Shown: positions 9,019-18,441 of the stretch, piece after piece
How positions within the stretch are numbered: the stretch's first letter is position 1
Layout of the letters: the number at the start of each line of letters is the position of its first letter
From: Nitrosovibrio sp. Nv4
GTDB lineage: Bacteria > Pseudomonadota > Gammaproteobacteria > Burkholderiales > Nitrosomonadaceae
Direction: 5' to 3'
Assembly: GCF_900215485.1 (NCBI RefSeq)
Contig: NZ_OCMZ01000001.1
Span: forward strand, 1,426,001-1,490,000
Length of the DNA stretch: 64,000 nt
Position numbers and translations under genes: made by a program
Notes under the pieces: model-generated
The model's database searches: none
Told to the model about the DNA's origin: nothing
What the model saw: only the letters and a program-made list of their open reading frames with translations

Positions 9019-10488
9019 TCATCCAGGCTCATGCTCGATTTCGGCCAGATTTCTGCAATCTTCGGGCGGAGCGGGGCCGATATCCAGCAATATTTTAAGA
9101 GTGGTAAGCCGCAACTTCCACGACTCGCTTGCCGCGGGGTCAATCGATAACCCTGCTACCAGCTGTTCAATACCGTCGACCTTTGCGGAATCACAAATGG
9201 ACAAAAAACGCCGTAACTCGTCACTGCTGCCAATACCGGTGCGGCGGACGAAATCGGGATAATCTTCCCGCAAGTGAGTCGCGAGCCAGGCCTGGTCTAT
9301 CCATTGCTTCAACTGGCCGTAGCTGAAGCAGGTACGCACGGCCAGATCTACAGCGTCGGCATTGCTAAGATTTTCGATGTTATCGAAACCCTCCCGTTCC
9401 AGCCTCAACTCATGGGAATAGCTCATCCCAGCCAGCATGGAAAGCGGAAGCGCCCGGTAACTGCTTTCCGGAACAATATTCCTCATTATCTTGAGTGCAA
9501 CACGCTCGATCACCAGCGATGCCCGTTTTGGGTAGAAGCCAAAGAAAAAGGAAACAACGGGAAGGAGGCTCAAACCTGCCGGTATTGTTGACTCTGTTTC
9601 GCTAGAGTTGTCGTCGGAATCTGCCTTTGAATCCTCGTTAGCTGTTTTAGCTGTTGAAGCCACAGTGTCGGATGAAGACTCGGCAGTGGCAGAAGATTCA
9701 GCGGAATCATTTTCACGTGCAGCAGTTGCGGACGAAGCGGCAGATGCAGGTGTGAGCTCCCCAGGAAGGATAAAGTCGAAAGCGAAGGAGAGCACCAGTG
9801 CCAGTATGCTCGCCACAATCATGCGGATGGCGCCGTCGACGAAAGTGAGAGAAGTCAGGTCCATCGTGAAGTACGCGCGTACAACCGAGCCGATGAAATA
9901 GACGTAGGCACCCAGAAAACCGAATTGGAAAGCAATCTGGTTTCGGATGAAATGGGAATAATATGCCTCCGGATTTTTTTCGTATAATTCGGCGAAAGGT
10001 CCCATTGTCAGCATATTTGCGCCAAGGCTGAAATCGGCGCCAACTCCGTCCGGTGATGAGACCGGTTTGAACAGCAGCAGGATAGAAACACCGAGCATCA
10101 CGACAGTCGTCGTCAACCAGACACTGCCCCGATACGTGCCGAAGGAAGCGCGCCGCCCCATTCTCCTGCGGATTTCGCCGCGTCGCTCAGGCGGGACTTC
10201 ATGCTGCAACCGGCGTTCCTTTCGGTTCGCCATGGTTAATGTGTAGCTTAGCGCAAGCGATGGCACGACCAGCACCACCAGCAATGCCATGACAAGATTA
10301 TATTGAAAGAACACTGGGTCAAACCAGTGCGCAACGGCCCGGAAGTCATTGTACTCAGTCCCATCCGCGCGCAAGGGAGGGCCAAAGGCTGACTCCAGCC
10401 CAAGGCTGATAATAAGGAGCGAGGGCAGCAGAAATATCAGCCAGTCATACCACGGCATGTGCCATTGCTTGCCATCGTTCTGATCCAT
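9019..10488 (-). CDS. Polytopic membrane protein of unknown function with acidic Ser-rich linker
   Basis: I do not recognise a characterised family. The 489-residue protein has about six membrane helices (roughly 15-35, 60-85, 120-140, 185-205, 220-245 and 303-320). Between helices five and six sits a low-complexity segment of about 55 residues made almost only of Ser, Ala, Thr, Glu and Asp. The C-terminal ~160 residues are soluble and helical. They contain a LSNADAVDL...TCFSYGQLKQWIDQAWL stretch that resembles helix-hairpin-helix-like tails seen on other bacterial membrane proteins. I start at the ATG at 10488, five bases after GAAGGAG; the GTG at 10494 would overlap that site. It begins 12 bp after the stop of the lipase-like gene, so the two form an operon. 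Confidence 0.75.
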   Translation of the reverse strand: MDQNDGKQWHMPWYDWLIFLLPSLLIISLGLESAFGPPLRADGTEYNDFRAVAHWFDPVFFQYNLVMALLVVLVVPSLALSYTLTMANRKERRLQHEVPPERRGEIRRRMGRRASFGTYRGSVWLTTTVVMLGVSILLLFKPVSSPDGVGADFSLGANMLTMGPFAELYEKNPEAYYSHFIRNQIAFQFGFLGAYVYFIGSVVRAYFTMDLTSLTFVDGAIRMIVASILALVLSFAFDFILPGELTPASAASSATAARENDSAESSATAESSSDTVASTAKTANEDSKADSDDNSSETESTIPAGLSLLPVVSFFFGFYPKRASLVIERVALKIMRNIVPESSYRALPLSMLAGMSYSHELRLEREGFDNIENLSNADAVDLAVRTCFSYGQLKQWIDQAWLATHLREDYPDFVRRTGIGSSDELRRFLSICDSAKVDGIEQLVAGLSIDPAASESWKLRLTTLKILLDIGPAPPEDCRNLAEIEHEPG

Positions 10489-10500
10489 TGCCACTCCTTC

Positions 10501-11229
10501 TCAGTCTGTTTTGCTCTCTGCCGCAGCCATAGCCTCGGCAGCGATCCGAGCCCAGAAACGGAGGTGATTGAAAGGTCGCGCTGCTTGAGCATCCGGCAAG
10601 CCAAGACTCCATCCCAGAAGTTCCAGGTGATCGGCGTGGACGGCTCCGCGAAAACCTCCCCAGTGGGTGGAGCTGACCGGCACCATTCCGTCATTGTCTT
10701 CCGGGAAGACATGCCCGTATGGACGGAGCCAGAACGGCAACTCATCAGCGGGACGAAAACTGCCGTAGGAGGAATAATCCACATCTTCGCGGTCTGGAAT
10801 GGGCATCTCTGCGAGCGCTTCGGGAGTCAGTTCCCGCAGACCAGGGTTCCCGATGTGTCGCACACAGGCTGGAATCGGACCTTCGGCTTGGAGAAACCAT
10901 CGCGCCAACGGCGAGCCGCGATGCGGCGTGGAAACAGTAAGGAGGCTTTTTACGCGGTGGTCCGGATCAAGGTGGGTGATCAGATACCTTGCGTCCAGCC
11001 CTCCCATGCTATGACCAACCAAAGCAAAGGCACGAGAGTCGCTGCTGAAAAGCTTCCGAGCGAGTACCTCCGCACGCTCGGCTATAGTGCCGGCGGGAGG
11101 CACCTCGGGTATGAGAGGGACGATACGCATTCGCCGCAGGGTCTCTTTCACCCCGCGAAAATACTCGATAGGTCCTAGGTGTGAGAAACCAAGAAAACCA
11201 TGCAACAGGGCCAGCGCGGGTGGAGGCAT
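10501..11229 (-). CDS. Lipase-like alpha/beta hydrolase
   Basis: This 242-residue protein is an alpha/beta hydrolase of the triacylglycerol lipase/acetyltransferase type. Visible elements are the oxyanion segment LLHGFLGFS near the N-terminus, the nucleophile elbow GHSMGG (about residues 73-78), a likely acid in PEDNDGMVP and the catalytic histidine in HADHLELLG. No signal peptide is evident, so it is probably cytoplasmic or peripheral. I start at the ATG at 11229. An upstream ATG at 11265 with AAGGG close by would add 12 residues and cannot be excluded. It is immediately upstream of the unknown membrane protein gene, suggesting a shared lipid- or envelope-related role, which is inference only. 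Confidence 0.82.
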   Translation of the reverse strand: MPPPALALLHGFLGFSHLGPIEYFRGVKETLRRMRIVPLIPEVPPAGTIAERAEVLARKLFSSDSRAFALVGHSMGGLDARYLITHLDPDHRVKSLLTVSTPHRGSPLARWFLQAEGPIPACVRHIGNPGLRELTPEALAEMPIPDREDVDYSSYGSFRPADELPFWLRPYGHVFPEDNDGMVPVSSTHWGGFRGAVHADHLELLGWSLGLPDAQAARPFNHLRFWARIAAEAMAAAESKTD

Positions 11230-11649
11230 AAACAATGCTCTATTAAAGTATCCGCCATACCGCATTCACCCTTGCGCCAATATAGTTGCGGCATACCGCA
11301 TCCTATTGGGGAGGGTTGGCACAGCGGATCGTTAGCCATCTATTTCATATTAGCTGGTTTTTGGCACCCCGCAGAGTGAGGGCGCAAGTAACTGATAGCC
11401 GATGAGGCGAAAGGCCGCTTTCACCGAAGGTTTTCGATGATAAACTTGAAGTCATGCATACTTGCGACTGGCTAAGCGGGGAGCGGGGCTTGATAAACGG
11501 CACTCGATAAGCGCGGTAATTGGGTATATCCTTAAGCGAGTTATTTTCCATGCGAAAAGAGAAGAATGCTGTTTAGGCGAAATATTATTAAACAGTACTT
11601 AAGTAAACCGATCCGCGCGCGATGTTAATCCCGTCAAATTGAAGTTCAA
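11230..11649. other. Divergent intergenic region, no gene seen
   Basis: About 420 bp separate the lipase-like gene (minus) from the SDR gene (plus). The only open frame, on the minus strand at 11345-11551, has no ribosome site and an unconvincing composition. I see no structured RNA and no clear promoter boxes. The region must hold the promoters for both flanking genes. Confidence 0.55.
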
Positions 11650-12414
11650 ATGAAAATGGCTTATGACATAAATGGCAAGATAGCGCTTGTCACAGGCGCG
11701 AATCGGGGAATAGGCCGAGCGATAGTCGATGCATTTCTGCATCACGGAGCAACAAAAGTTTACGCGGCCGTGCGCAACCTGGATTCTGCCGATCCCCTGA
11801 TCGAGCAATATGGCGATATGGTGGAACCTGTTCAATTGGATTTGGCCAAGCCGGAGACTATCGTCGCAATGGCGGTCAGAACCGACGATGCCCAGGTGAT
11901 AGTCAACAATGCAGCTGTCTATAAGGCTGCCACTCCATTGGACAGCGACGCAATAGATGCGCTTGAGCTTGCAATGAAGATCAATGTGTTTGGCCTTGTC
12001 CGCATGGCGCAGGCATTTGCCCCCGTTCTCAGGGAGAACGGGGGAGGAGCGTTCGTCCAACTCAACTCCATTGCATCACTGAAGTGCTCTTCCAATTTTG
12101 CGACGCACTCCGCTTCCAAAGCAGCCACTTACTCCATCACACAGGCACTGCGTGAATTGCTGGGCCAACAAGGCACAGCGGTACTCAGCGTGCACCCCGG
12201 CCTCATTGCGACTGATATGGCGAGTGATGCTGGCCTGGCCGGCGCTGCGGAACCCCCCTCGCTTGTTGCGGAGGGTATCGTCGCCGCGTTGAAATCGGGG
12301 GATTTTCACCTTTTTCCCGACACAATGGCCCAACGTATCGGGCGTGCCTACGAGAGCTTCTCCAAAAGCATAATCGAAGTCGATATTGAAGAATATAAAA
12401 CGGACAGACACTAG
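11650..12414 (+). CDS. Short-chain dehydrogenase/reductase-like protein with His in place of the catalytic Tyr
   Basis: This 254-residue protein has the SDR fold: cofactor motif TGANRGIG (about residues 15-22), the NNAA motif near 89-92, the active-site serine in NSIAS, and a C-terminal PG motif in HPGLIATDM. In classical SDRs the serine is followed by Y-x3-K. Here the codons read F-A-T-H-S-A-S-K, so the tyrosine position is histidine (CAC instead of TAC) while the lysine is kept. The enzyme may be inactive, use another mechanism, or reflect a sequence error. The preference for NADP(H) cannot be settled. It stands alone, with acnA downstream on the same strand after a 160-bp gap containing a hairpin. 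Confidence 0.85.
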   Translation: MKMAYDINGKIALVTGANRGIGRAIVDAFLHHGATKVYAAVRNLDSADPLIEQYGDMVEPVQLDLAKPETIVAMAVRTDDAQVIVNNAAVYKAATPLDSDAIDALELAMKINVFGLVRMAQAFAPVLRENGGGAFVQLNSIASLKCSSNFATHSASKAATYSITQALRELLGQQGTAVLSVHPGLIATDMASDAGLAGAAEPPSLVAEGIVAALKSGDFHLFPDTMAQRIGRAYESFSKSIIEVDIEEYKTDRH

Positions 12415-12438
12415 TTATTACTGATGTGAAAATAGTTT

Positions 12439-12475
12439 AAGCGGCCTGAGCGATATTGCGTCATTCGCGCCGCTT
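12439..12475 (+). terminator. Hairpin between SDR gene and acnA
   Basis: AAGCGGC and GCCGCTT form a 7-bp stem with a loop of about 23 bases, starting 25 bp after the SDR stop. A T-run is lacking, so it is only a possible terminator. Confidence 0.3.
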
Positions 12476-12574
12476 TGCCGTGTGCAGAATGTAGACGCTG
12501 ATCCGTTCGACTGGGGAGCGGATTTCGGCAAACCCGGGACTTACTGGATTCAGCATTTTTCAAGGAGTACATCC

Positions 12575-15433
12575 ATGACTCACAACCTGTTCAATACATT
12601 GAAGGAACTTTCCCTTTCCACGAACAGGAACGCAAAGTTTTATTCTTTGCCTGCCCTTGAAGCGTCGGGCGTGGGCGGAATTTCGCGACTTCCGGTTTCT
12701 ATTCGTATTGTGCTGGAATCGGTTCTGCGCAATTGCGATGGTAAGAAAGTCACCGAGACTCATGTAAAGCGACTGGCGAACTGGGAACCCAATGCCGCGA
12801 GGACGGATGAGATTCCCTTTGTGGTATCGCGGATTGTATTGCAGGATTTCACCGGCGTACCACTCCTGGTCGATCTGGCCGCGATGCGCGGTGTGGCAAA
12901 AAAGATGGGCAAGGATCCCAAGCTCGTCGAACCACTCGTCCCGGTTGATCTGGTGGTTGATCACTCCGTACAGGTCGACCATTACGGCAACGACCAGGCG
13001 CTAAATCTCAACATGGAAATCGAATTTCGCCGTAACAATGAGCGTTATCAGTTCATAAAATGGGGAATGCAGGCGTTTGACACGTTCAAGGTAGTGCCCC
13101 CCGGAATCGGCATTGTGCATCAGGTCAACCTGGAATACCTCGCCCGAGGGGTATACGAGAAAGATGGCGTGTTGTATCCGGATACGCTGGTTGGCACCGA
13201 CTCGCATACCACGATGATCAATGGCATCGGCGTAGTGGGCTGGGGCGTTGGGGGTATCGAGGCGGAGGCTGGAATGCTGGGGCAGCCGGTTTACTTTCTG
13301 ACTCCCGATGTTGTCGGCGTAAATCTGACGGGCCGGTTGCGTAACGGTGTTACCGCCACGGATCTGGTGCTGACTGTCACCGAGATGCTGCGTAAAGCCA
13401 GTGTGGTGGGCAACTTCGTGGAATTTTTCGGCGAAGGTACCGCATCGCTAACGGTGCCTGACCGCGCCACTATCGCCAATATGTCGCCCGAATATGGAGC
13501 CACCATCGGTTTCTTCCCCGTCGATGACGCTACCATCGAGTATTTCAAGGAAACGGGCCGAACCGACGAGGAAGTCGCTGCGTTTCAATCCTACTTCAAG
13601 GCCCAGGAACTTTACGGCATTCCGCGTAAGGGCGACATTGATTACTCACGTGAATTGGAGCTTGATCTGAGCACTGTCTCTTCCTCACTGGCGGGGCCAC
13701 GGCGTCCTCAGGACCGCATCGAGATGGATAACATTAAATCGAGGTTTACCGAACTCTTCGCCGCACCCGTTGCTCAAAGCGGTTACGGTAGAGATGCCGC
13801 GAATCTCACCCTTCGCTATCCGGTGCGCAGTTGCGACGAACGCCACGACGGCAGGAGCGTCCCTGCCGGCTCAAGCCAGCAGACGGCTGCCCCTAAGGTT
13901 GCCCATGCCGCTGCTGTGAGGCCGGGCACGGAAAGGCATATTACGGAGATGGTCAACAATCGCCCGATAATTGACGGAGTCGAAGCACCGGCGTGCATAC
14001 CCAACGGTCCAATCGATCTGGGCCACGGCGATGTGGTAATTGCTGCCATTACATCCTGCACAAATACCTCCAACCCGAGCGTGTTGCTCGCTGCGGGACT
14101 GCTGGCAAAGAAGGCGGTAGAAAAAGGGTTGTCCGTGAAACGCCATATCAAGACTTCGCTCGCACCTGGCTCGCGGGTAGTCACGGAATACCTTAGCGCT
14201 ACCGGCCTGCTGGGTTACCTGGAAAAACTCGGCTTTAACCTGGCGGGCTATGGCTGTACTACTTGTATCGGGAATTCGGGACCGCTATCCGAGCCCATTG
14301 AGGAAGCAATAGTGACCAGTGATCTGGTTTGTGCGGCCGTACTCTCCGGCAATCGCAATTTTGAAGCAAGAATTCACCCCAGCATTCGCGCGAATTTCCT
14401 GGCTTCTCCGCCGCTGGTGGTGGCATATGCCATTGCAGGAACCATGCTCAGGGATTTGACGACCGAGCCGGTGGGTATCGCGGAGGACGGTACACCCGTC
14501 CGGCTGGCAGATATCTGGCCGAGCGAGGACGAGATTCATGGGCTGATGAAATACGCCGCGAATGCGGAAACATTCCGCCGGCTCTACAGCAATCTGACCA
14601 AGGATCATCCGTTGTGGAACGACGTGTCATCGGTTTCGGGTAAGGTATATGACTGGCCAAAGTCAACCTATATAGCCGAGCCGCCATTCTTCCAGGACTT
14701 TTCCATGGAACCGGGGCGGCCCGTCGGAATACGCAATGCGCGCGTTCTCGGCATATTCGGCGATTCCGTGACTACCGATCACATCAGTCCTGCCGGTTCC
14801 ATCAAGGATACATCGCCCGCGGGAAAATACCTGCTTGCAAATGGGGTGTCCAAACCGGATTTCAATAGTTACGGAGCGCGCCGAGGTAACCACGATGTGA
14901 TGATGCGCGGTACCTTCGCCAATGTACGAATCAAAAATCTGATGATACCCGGTAGCGAAGGGGGCATCACCGTGCATCAGCCAGATGGCAAGCAAATGAG
15001 CATTTATGACGCTGCCATGCAATATATCGCAGATGGCATACCGACAGTCGTATTCGGGGGAGAAGAGTACGGCGCTGGATCAAGCCGTGACTGGGCTGCG
15101 AAAGGAACACAGTTACTTGGAGTCAAGGCAGTCATTGCCAGGAGCTTCGAACGCATACACCGCAGCAACCTGGTTGGCATGGGTGTATTGCCGCTGCAAT
15201 TCAAAGGGAACGACAGTACGGAATCACTGGACATCCACGGCGATGAACAGTTTGACCTCCTGGGCATGGACGACATTCGCCCTCAGCAGGATGTGACACT
15301 TGTCATACGCAGGGGAGACGGTTCAAGCAGCCAGATCGATTTGCGATGCAGGATTGATACTGCCATTGAGGTAGACTATTATCTGGACGGCGGTATATTG
15401 CCTTATGTGCTAAGAGAACTCATGACAGGATGA
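12575..15433 (+). CDS. acnA: Aconitate hydratase A
   Basis: AcnA isomerises citrate and isocitrate through cis-aconitate using a [4Fe-4S] cluster, and in the methylcitrate cycle can hydrate methylaconitate. The three cluster cysteines are Cys495 (SCTNTSNPS) and Cys561/Cys564 ([10 protein letters not shown]). The N-terminal NLFNTLKEL and [20 protein letters not shown] are typical of betaproteobacterial AcnA, and the C-terminal swivelling domain has [16 protein letters not shown] start at the ATG at 12575 after CAAGGAG; an upstream in-frame start at 12482 would add 31 unrelated residues. The 952-residue product is longer than the ~890 of E. coli AcnA, partly owing to an insert of low similarity between about residues 410 and 460, just before the domain with Cys495. 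Confidence 0.95.
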   Translation: MTHNLFNTLKELSLSTNRNAKFYSLPALEASGVGGISRLPVSIRIVLESVLRNCDGKKVTETHVKRLANWEPNAARTDEIPFVVSRIVLQDFTGVPLLVDLAAMRGVAKKMGKDPKLVEPLVPVDLVVDHSVQVDHYGNDQALNLNMEIEFRRNNERYQFIKWGMQAFDTFKVVPPGIGIVHQVNLEYLARGVYEKDGVLYPDTLVGTDSHTTMINGIGVVGWGVGGIEAEAGMLGQPVYFLTPDVVGVNLTGRLRNGVTATDLVLTVTEMLRKASVVGNFVEFFGEGTASLTVPDRATIANMSPEYGATIGFFPVDDATIEYFKETGRTDEEVAAFQSYFKAQELYGIPRKGDIDYSRELELDLSTVSSSLAGPRRPQDRIEMDNIKSRFTELFAAPVAQSGYGRDAANLTLRYPVRSCDERHDGRSVPAGSSQQTAAPKVAHAAAVRPGTERHITEMVNNRPIIDGVEAPACIPNGPIDLGHGDVVIAAITSCTNTSNPSVLLAAGLLAKKAVEKGLSVKRHIKTSLAPGSRVVTEYLSATGLLGYLEKLGFNLAGYGCTTCIGNSGPLSEPIEEAIVTSDLVCAAVLSGNRNFEARIHPSIRANFLASPPLVVAYAIAGTMLRDLTTEPVGIAEDGTPVRLADIWPSEDEIHGLMKYAANAETFRRLYSNLTKDHPLWNDVSSVSGKVYDWPKSTYIAEPPFFQDFSMEPGRPVGIRNARVLGIFGDSVTTDHISPAGSIKDTSPAGKYLLANGVSKPDFNSYGARRGNHDVMMRGTFANVRIKNLMIPGSEGGITVHQPDGKQMSIYDAAMQYIADGIPTVVFGGEEYGAGSSRDWAAKGTQLLGVKAVIARSFERIHRSNLVGMGVLPLQFKGNDSTESLDIHGDEQFDLLGMDDIRPQQDVTLVIRRGDGSSSQIDLRCRIDTAIEVDYYLDGGILPYVLRELMTG

Positions 15434-15468
15434 ATGAAGAGGGTTGCATTTTGAGTGGCATACGACAA

Positions 15469-15528
15469 GCCGGACTATTCAACTCAACCAGGGTTGGGGA
15501 GGGGCTGGTTTTCGCTGAGTAGTCCGGG
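15469..15528. terminator. Inverted repeat between convergent acnA and crp-type gene
   Basis: CCGGACTATTCA (from 15470) and TGAGTAGTCCGG (ending 15526) can pair with one or two mismatches, in the 102-bp gap between two convergent genes. A bidirectional terminator is the simplest reading. Confidence 0.4.
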
Positions 15529-15535
15529 GCTCTCC

Positions 15536-16312
15536 TCAATTTACAGACCACAACTCTTCGTCAGCATTCCGCTCCGCGAGGCTCTGAGCAGGATGGGAAG
15601 CGGAGTAATTCGATAGCAGGCGATCGTATTCATTATTCACTACCGCATAACATTCACACACGGAATTTTCGAGTTCTTCACGGTCCATTACGGTGATATG
15701 TCCACGACTGTATTGGATCGCTCCGATCGTTTGCAGTTTAAGAGCAGCCTGCGTCACACTTTCCCTGCGCACACCCAACATTATCGCAATCTGCTCGTGT
15801 GTCATTTGCAAGTCATCGCCTGCCAATCGATCCAGGCTCATTAAAAGGAAACGGCCTAGCTGCTGCTCTATATTATGGTGCCGATTGCATACCGCGTTCT
15901 GCGCTGTTTGCGTCATTAGCGCTTGAGTGAAGCGCAACACCAGATGCTGTAATTTTCCTCGGGAATCAAATTCTTTTTTCAGCGCGTTTGTTTTTATACG
16001 GTAACCATTGCCCGCACTTTGCACCACGACTCCTGTTGGCGTGCTGCCGCTGCCTAACAGGGACGAGATACCGGTGAGTCCCTCGTTACCTATTATTGAA
16101 AGCTGTACCGATGCGCCATTCTCCACGCCGTATAAAGGCGCAACAGTGCTTGTAGTGGGAAAATATGCGTGGGTAATGGAGGAACCAGGTTCATGAATTA
16201 TCTGTCCCAATGGCAGTGGTATAAACTCAAGGTATGCGAACAGCCGCCCATAATCTTCCGCCGGAAGCGCGCCAAGAATTTTGTTTTGCTTCGGACTGTG
16301 CTGTGCAAACAT
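15536..16312 (-). CDS. Crp/Fnr-family transcriptional regulator
   Basis: This 258-residue protein has an N-terminal cyclic-nucleotide-binding-like beta-barrel (about 15-125), a dimerisation helix and a C-terminal winged helix-turn-helix (about 165-220). The recognition part is MTHEQIAIMLGVRRESVTQAALKL. The barrel has the PLPLGQIIHEPGSSITHAYFP and ENGASVQLSIIGNEGLTG patterns of a group common in alpha- and betaproteobacteria, and lacks the N-terminal cysteine cluster of oxygen-sensing FNR. The ligand is unknown. The ATG at 16312 is preceded by AAGGAG at 10 bases. It is transcribed toward acnA and away from the Trp-Gly lipoprotein gene; targets cannot be read from the sequence. Confidence 0.88.
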   Translation of the reverse strand: MFAQHSPKQNKILGALPAEDYGRLFAYLEFIPLPLGQIIHEPGSSITHAYFPTTSTVAPLYGVENGASVQLSIIGNEGLTGISSLLGSGSTPTGVVVQSAGNGYRIKTNALKKEFDSRGKLQHLVLRFTQALMTQTAQNAVCNRHHNIEQQLGRFLLMSLDRLAGDDLQMTHEQIAIMLGVRRESVTQAALKLQTIGAIQYSRGHITVMDREELENSVCECYAVVNNEYDRLLSNYSASHPAQSLAERNADEELWSVN

Positions 16313-16771
16313 AATGAAGTATCTCCTTTATGTTGGGCTATGTTGCAAAAGTATACCGTTCGCTCATGACGTTATTGCTACAGATCCCCAAGGTGACGCT
16401 ATTCAGTCAGAGTGATCATCTCATTTTCAGCAGACTGAAACTGAATTGCCAGCCTTGAAATAAACTATAAGCATTAATCATGCCACTATTTATTAAATGG
16501 TTATAAACAGTGACTTGCGCGGAGTCCGGCAATTAAATGGAATTTAACCCTGTCATCTTGTTGCTACCCGGCAACATGATAGCGATAGTTGAATATAAGT
16601 CCTTGAGAATTAGTCCTTTTTGCCTGTCGTCATATGGAGACGAGAATAATACATAATATAATCAATATATTACATGAGTAAAAAAGGCGCATCTGGCAGT
16701 GCTCAGGTGGCGATAGTCTCTGACGGTTCGGTATGAGCCTGACTCATTTTTAGCATTTTCGGAAATCGGTA
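16313..16771. other. 459-bp divergent region, AT-rich, no gene seen
   Basis: This region separates the Crp/Fnr gene from the Cys/Trp-rich lipoprotein gene. Its right part (about 16600-16690) is strongly AT-rich and probably contains promoters. The longest small frames are about 20 codons and unconvincing. I see no structured RNA motif I can name. Confidence 0.5.
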
Positions 16772-17407
16772 ATGAAGGTCCTTACGTTTAAAAAAAAGAT
16801 AAGCAGGATTTCAGTTCAGCGCATGATCATCCTGATCATTTCGATAGGTGGTCTGTCTGGTTGCGCCTTCTTCGCCCCTCGCTATCAGATCACCCATCGT
16901 TATGAGCCTCCCACCGATCCTGCAGCCGGCATTTGCCTGGAAAAGTGCACCCAAAGGCTGGAATCCTGCCAGCAAAGTTGCACCTCCACCTATCAGGCAT
17001 GCCTGAAACGCATAGAGCCGCTTGTGGAAGAGAGATACAAGAACGCTATGCAGCGGTATGAAAATGAACTCGACACTTACCGCCGACAGATGAATTCGAG
17101 ATACCTGGGTTGGGGACGCGCTACGCTGGGTTGGGGACGCTCCGCCTGGGGTTGGGGCGGTTATCCGTGGGGATGGGGCGGCTCACCGTGGGGATGGGGA
17201 GGACCTCATTATGGCCTGGGTTATTCCTATCCCTTTTATTATGAACCTGCACCTCCCGCCAGACCGAGTCGAACCAGGGAGTTTGACCGGTTGCGCTATG
17301 AGCAATGCGAGGTCGAATGCGGGTGTCAGTCGGTTCAGGATGCCTGTTTCTTGAGCTGTGGCGGCAGGAAAACTGTGGAGGAACGTTGCATTGCGAACTG
17401 CCCCTGA
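16772..17407 (+). CDS. Cysteine-rich lipoprotein with Gly-Trp-Gly repeats, unknown function
   Basis: I do not recognise this family. The 211-residue product has a basic N-terminus and a membrane segment ending in lipobox LSGC (cysteine 31), so it should be a periplasm-facing lipoprotein. Three parts follow. An N-terminal Cys-rich segment (about 52-76) carries regularly spaced cysteines (CLEKC, CQQSC, C) and ends in a short coiled helix. A central run of Gly-Trp-Gly motifs (about 111-145) has the repeating pattern WGWGG-x-P. A C-terminal segment carries seven more cysteines in CEVECGCQSVQDACFLSC and ERCIANC. The two Cys blocks look like related helical hairpins linked by disulfides. It stands alone, with the Crp/Fnr gene divergent to it. 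Confidence 0.75.
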   Translation: MKVLTFKKKISRISVQRMIILIISIGGLSGCAFFAPRYQITHRYEPPTDPAAGICLEKCTQRLESCQQSCTSTYQACLKRIEPLVEERYKNAMQRYENELDTYRRQMNSRYLGWGRATLGWGRSAWGWGGYPWGWGGSPWGWGGPHYGLGYSYPFYYEPAPPARPSRTREFDRLRYEQCEVECGCQSVQDACFLSCGGRKTVEERCIANCP

Positions 17408-17587
17408 CATAATTGTGGATGGGTCCACCATTATCCAGTGTCCTAGCTACGATGCGGTGATTGCGGTATTAATGAGCCAGACAAAGCGTGAGGCGTAGAG
17501 TTGTAGGTCGCTCCCCTACATTTCATATCTCGAATTTCAGGAAAAAACGCCCACGATCCCGGTACATGAAGATTTCATGCCAGTATC

Positions 17588-18427
17588 CTATACTCTGGTT
17601 GCAGGTACTTCCAGATTATCGATCAGCCGGGTTTTACCCAGCCAGGCCGCTCCCAGTATAACCAGGTTCTCATCGCCGGCCTGTGCTGGCATCAATGTAT
17701 CGCGTTGCTGTATTGCGATGTAATCGACTTTCCATTCATGATCGCAAAGGATTCTTTTTGCATTTTCCTCCAGCTCATGAAAATTTCTATCGCCGTTCGC
17801 TATTCCCTGCTTCACTTGGGATAATACCTGGTGCAATCGTGTTGCTTCGGCGCGTTCCCCGTCTGACAGATAGCGATTACGAGAACTCAATGCCAGCTGA
17901 TCAGATGTGCGTACGATTTCCCCTCCGACAATTTCCACTGGCAGATTCAACTGTCGCACCATTTCACGCATCATATGCAATTGCTGATAGTCCTTCTTGC
18001 CGAATACCGCTGCCTGGGGTTGTACAATATTGAAAAGTTTCAATACTGCTGTTGCCACCCCGCGAAAAAATCCTGGACGAAATTCTCCCTCCAGCGTATC
18101 GGCTACCGGAGGCGGCTCCAGCATAAACTCTTGTGCGACTGGATAAAGAGTCTTTTCCTCGGGTGCGAATACCACATCGACACCCCTGTTTTCCAATTGC
18201 TCACAGTCATCCGTCAGATCGCGTGGATACTGGTCGAAATCCTCGGTTGGTGCAAACTGCAGGCGGTTGACAAAAATACTTGCCACGACGCATCCCGCTT
18301 TACGCAGAGCGATGTCTACCAGCGACAAGTGGCCTTCGTGCAATCCCCCCATAGTCGGAACAAACGCAATGGAGGGCTCATGCTTTAGGCGCAAACGCAA
18401 GGATGAGATGTCGGTAATGACCTCCAT
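17588..18427 (-). CDS. panC: Pantothenate synthetase (pantoate--beta-alanine ligase)
   Basis: PanC joins pantoate and beta-alanine with ATP to make pantothenate (vitamin B5), in the cytoplasm. The nucleotidyl-transferase HxGH motif is HEGH at residues 30-33 within [13 protein letters not shown], and the second signature LSSRNRYLS is present near residue 183. The length of 279 is normal. It is the last gene of the pcnB-folK-kinase-panB-panC set and starts 14 bp after panB. That adjacency fits the pathway: PanB makes ketopantoate, the precursor of pantoate. Confidence 0.96.
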   Translation of the reverse strand: MEVITDISSLRLRLKHEPSIAFVPTMGGLHEGHLSLVDIALRKAGCVVASIFVNRLQFAPTEDFDQYPRDLTDDCEQLENRGVDVVFAPEEKTLYPVAQEFMLEPPPVADTLEGEFRPGFFRGVATAVLKLFNIVQPQAAVFGKKDYQQLHMMREMVRQLNLPVEIVGGEIVRTSDQLALSSRNRYLSDGERAEATRLHQVLSQVKQGIANGDRNFHELEENAKRILCDHEWKVDYIAIQQRDTLMPAQAGDENLVILGAAWLGKTRLIDNLEVPATRV

Positions 18428-18441
18428 AATGGGTCAGCCGA

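Noticed and set aside
11345-11551. Minus-strand 68-codon frame in the lipase/SDR gap
   Set aside because: No ribosome site, no motif, and unlike the codon use of neighbouring genes.
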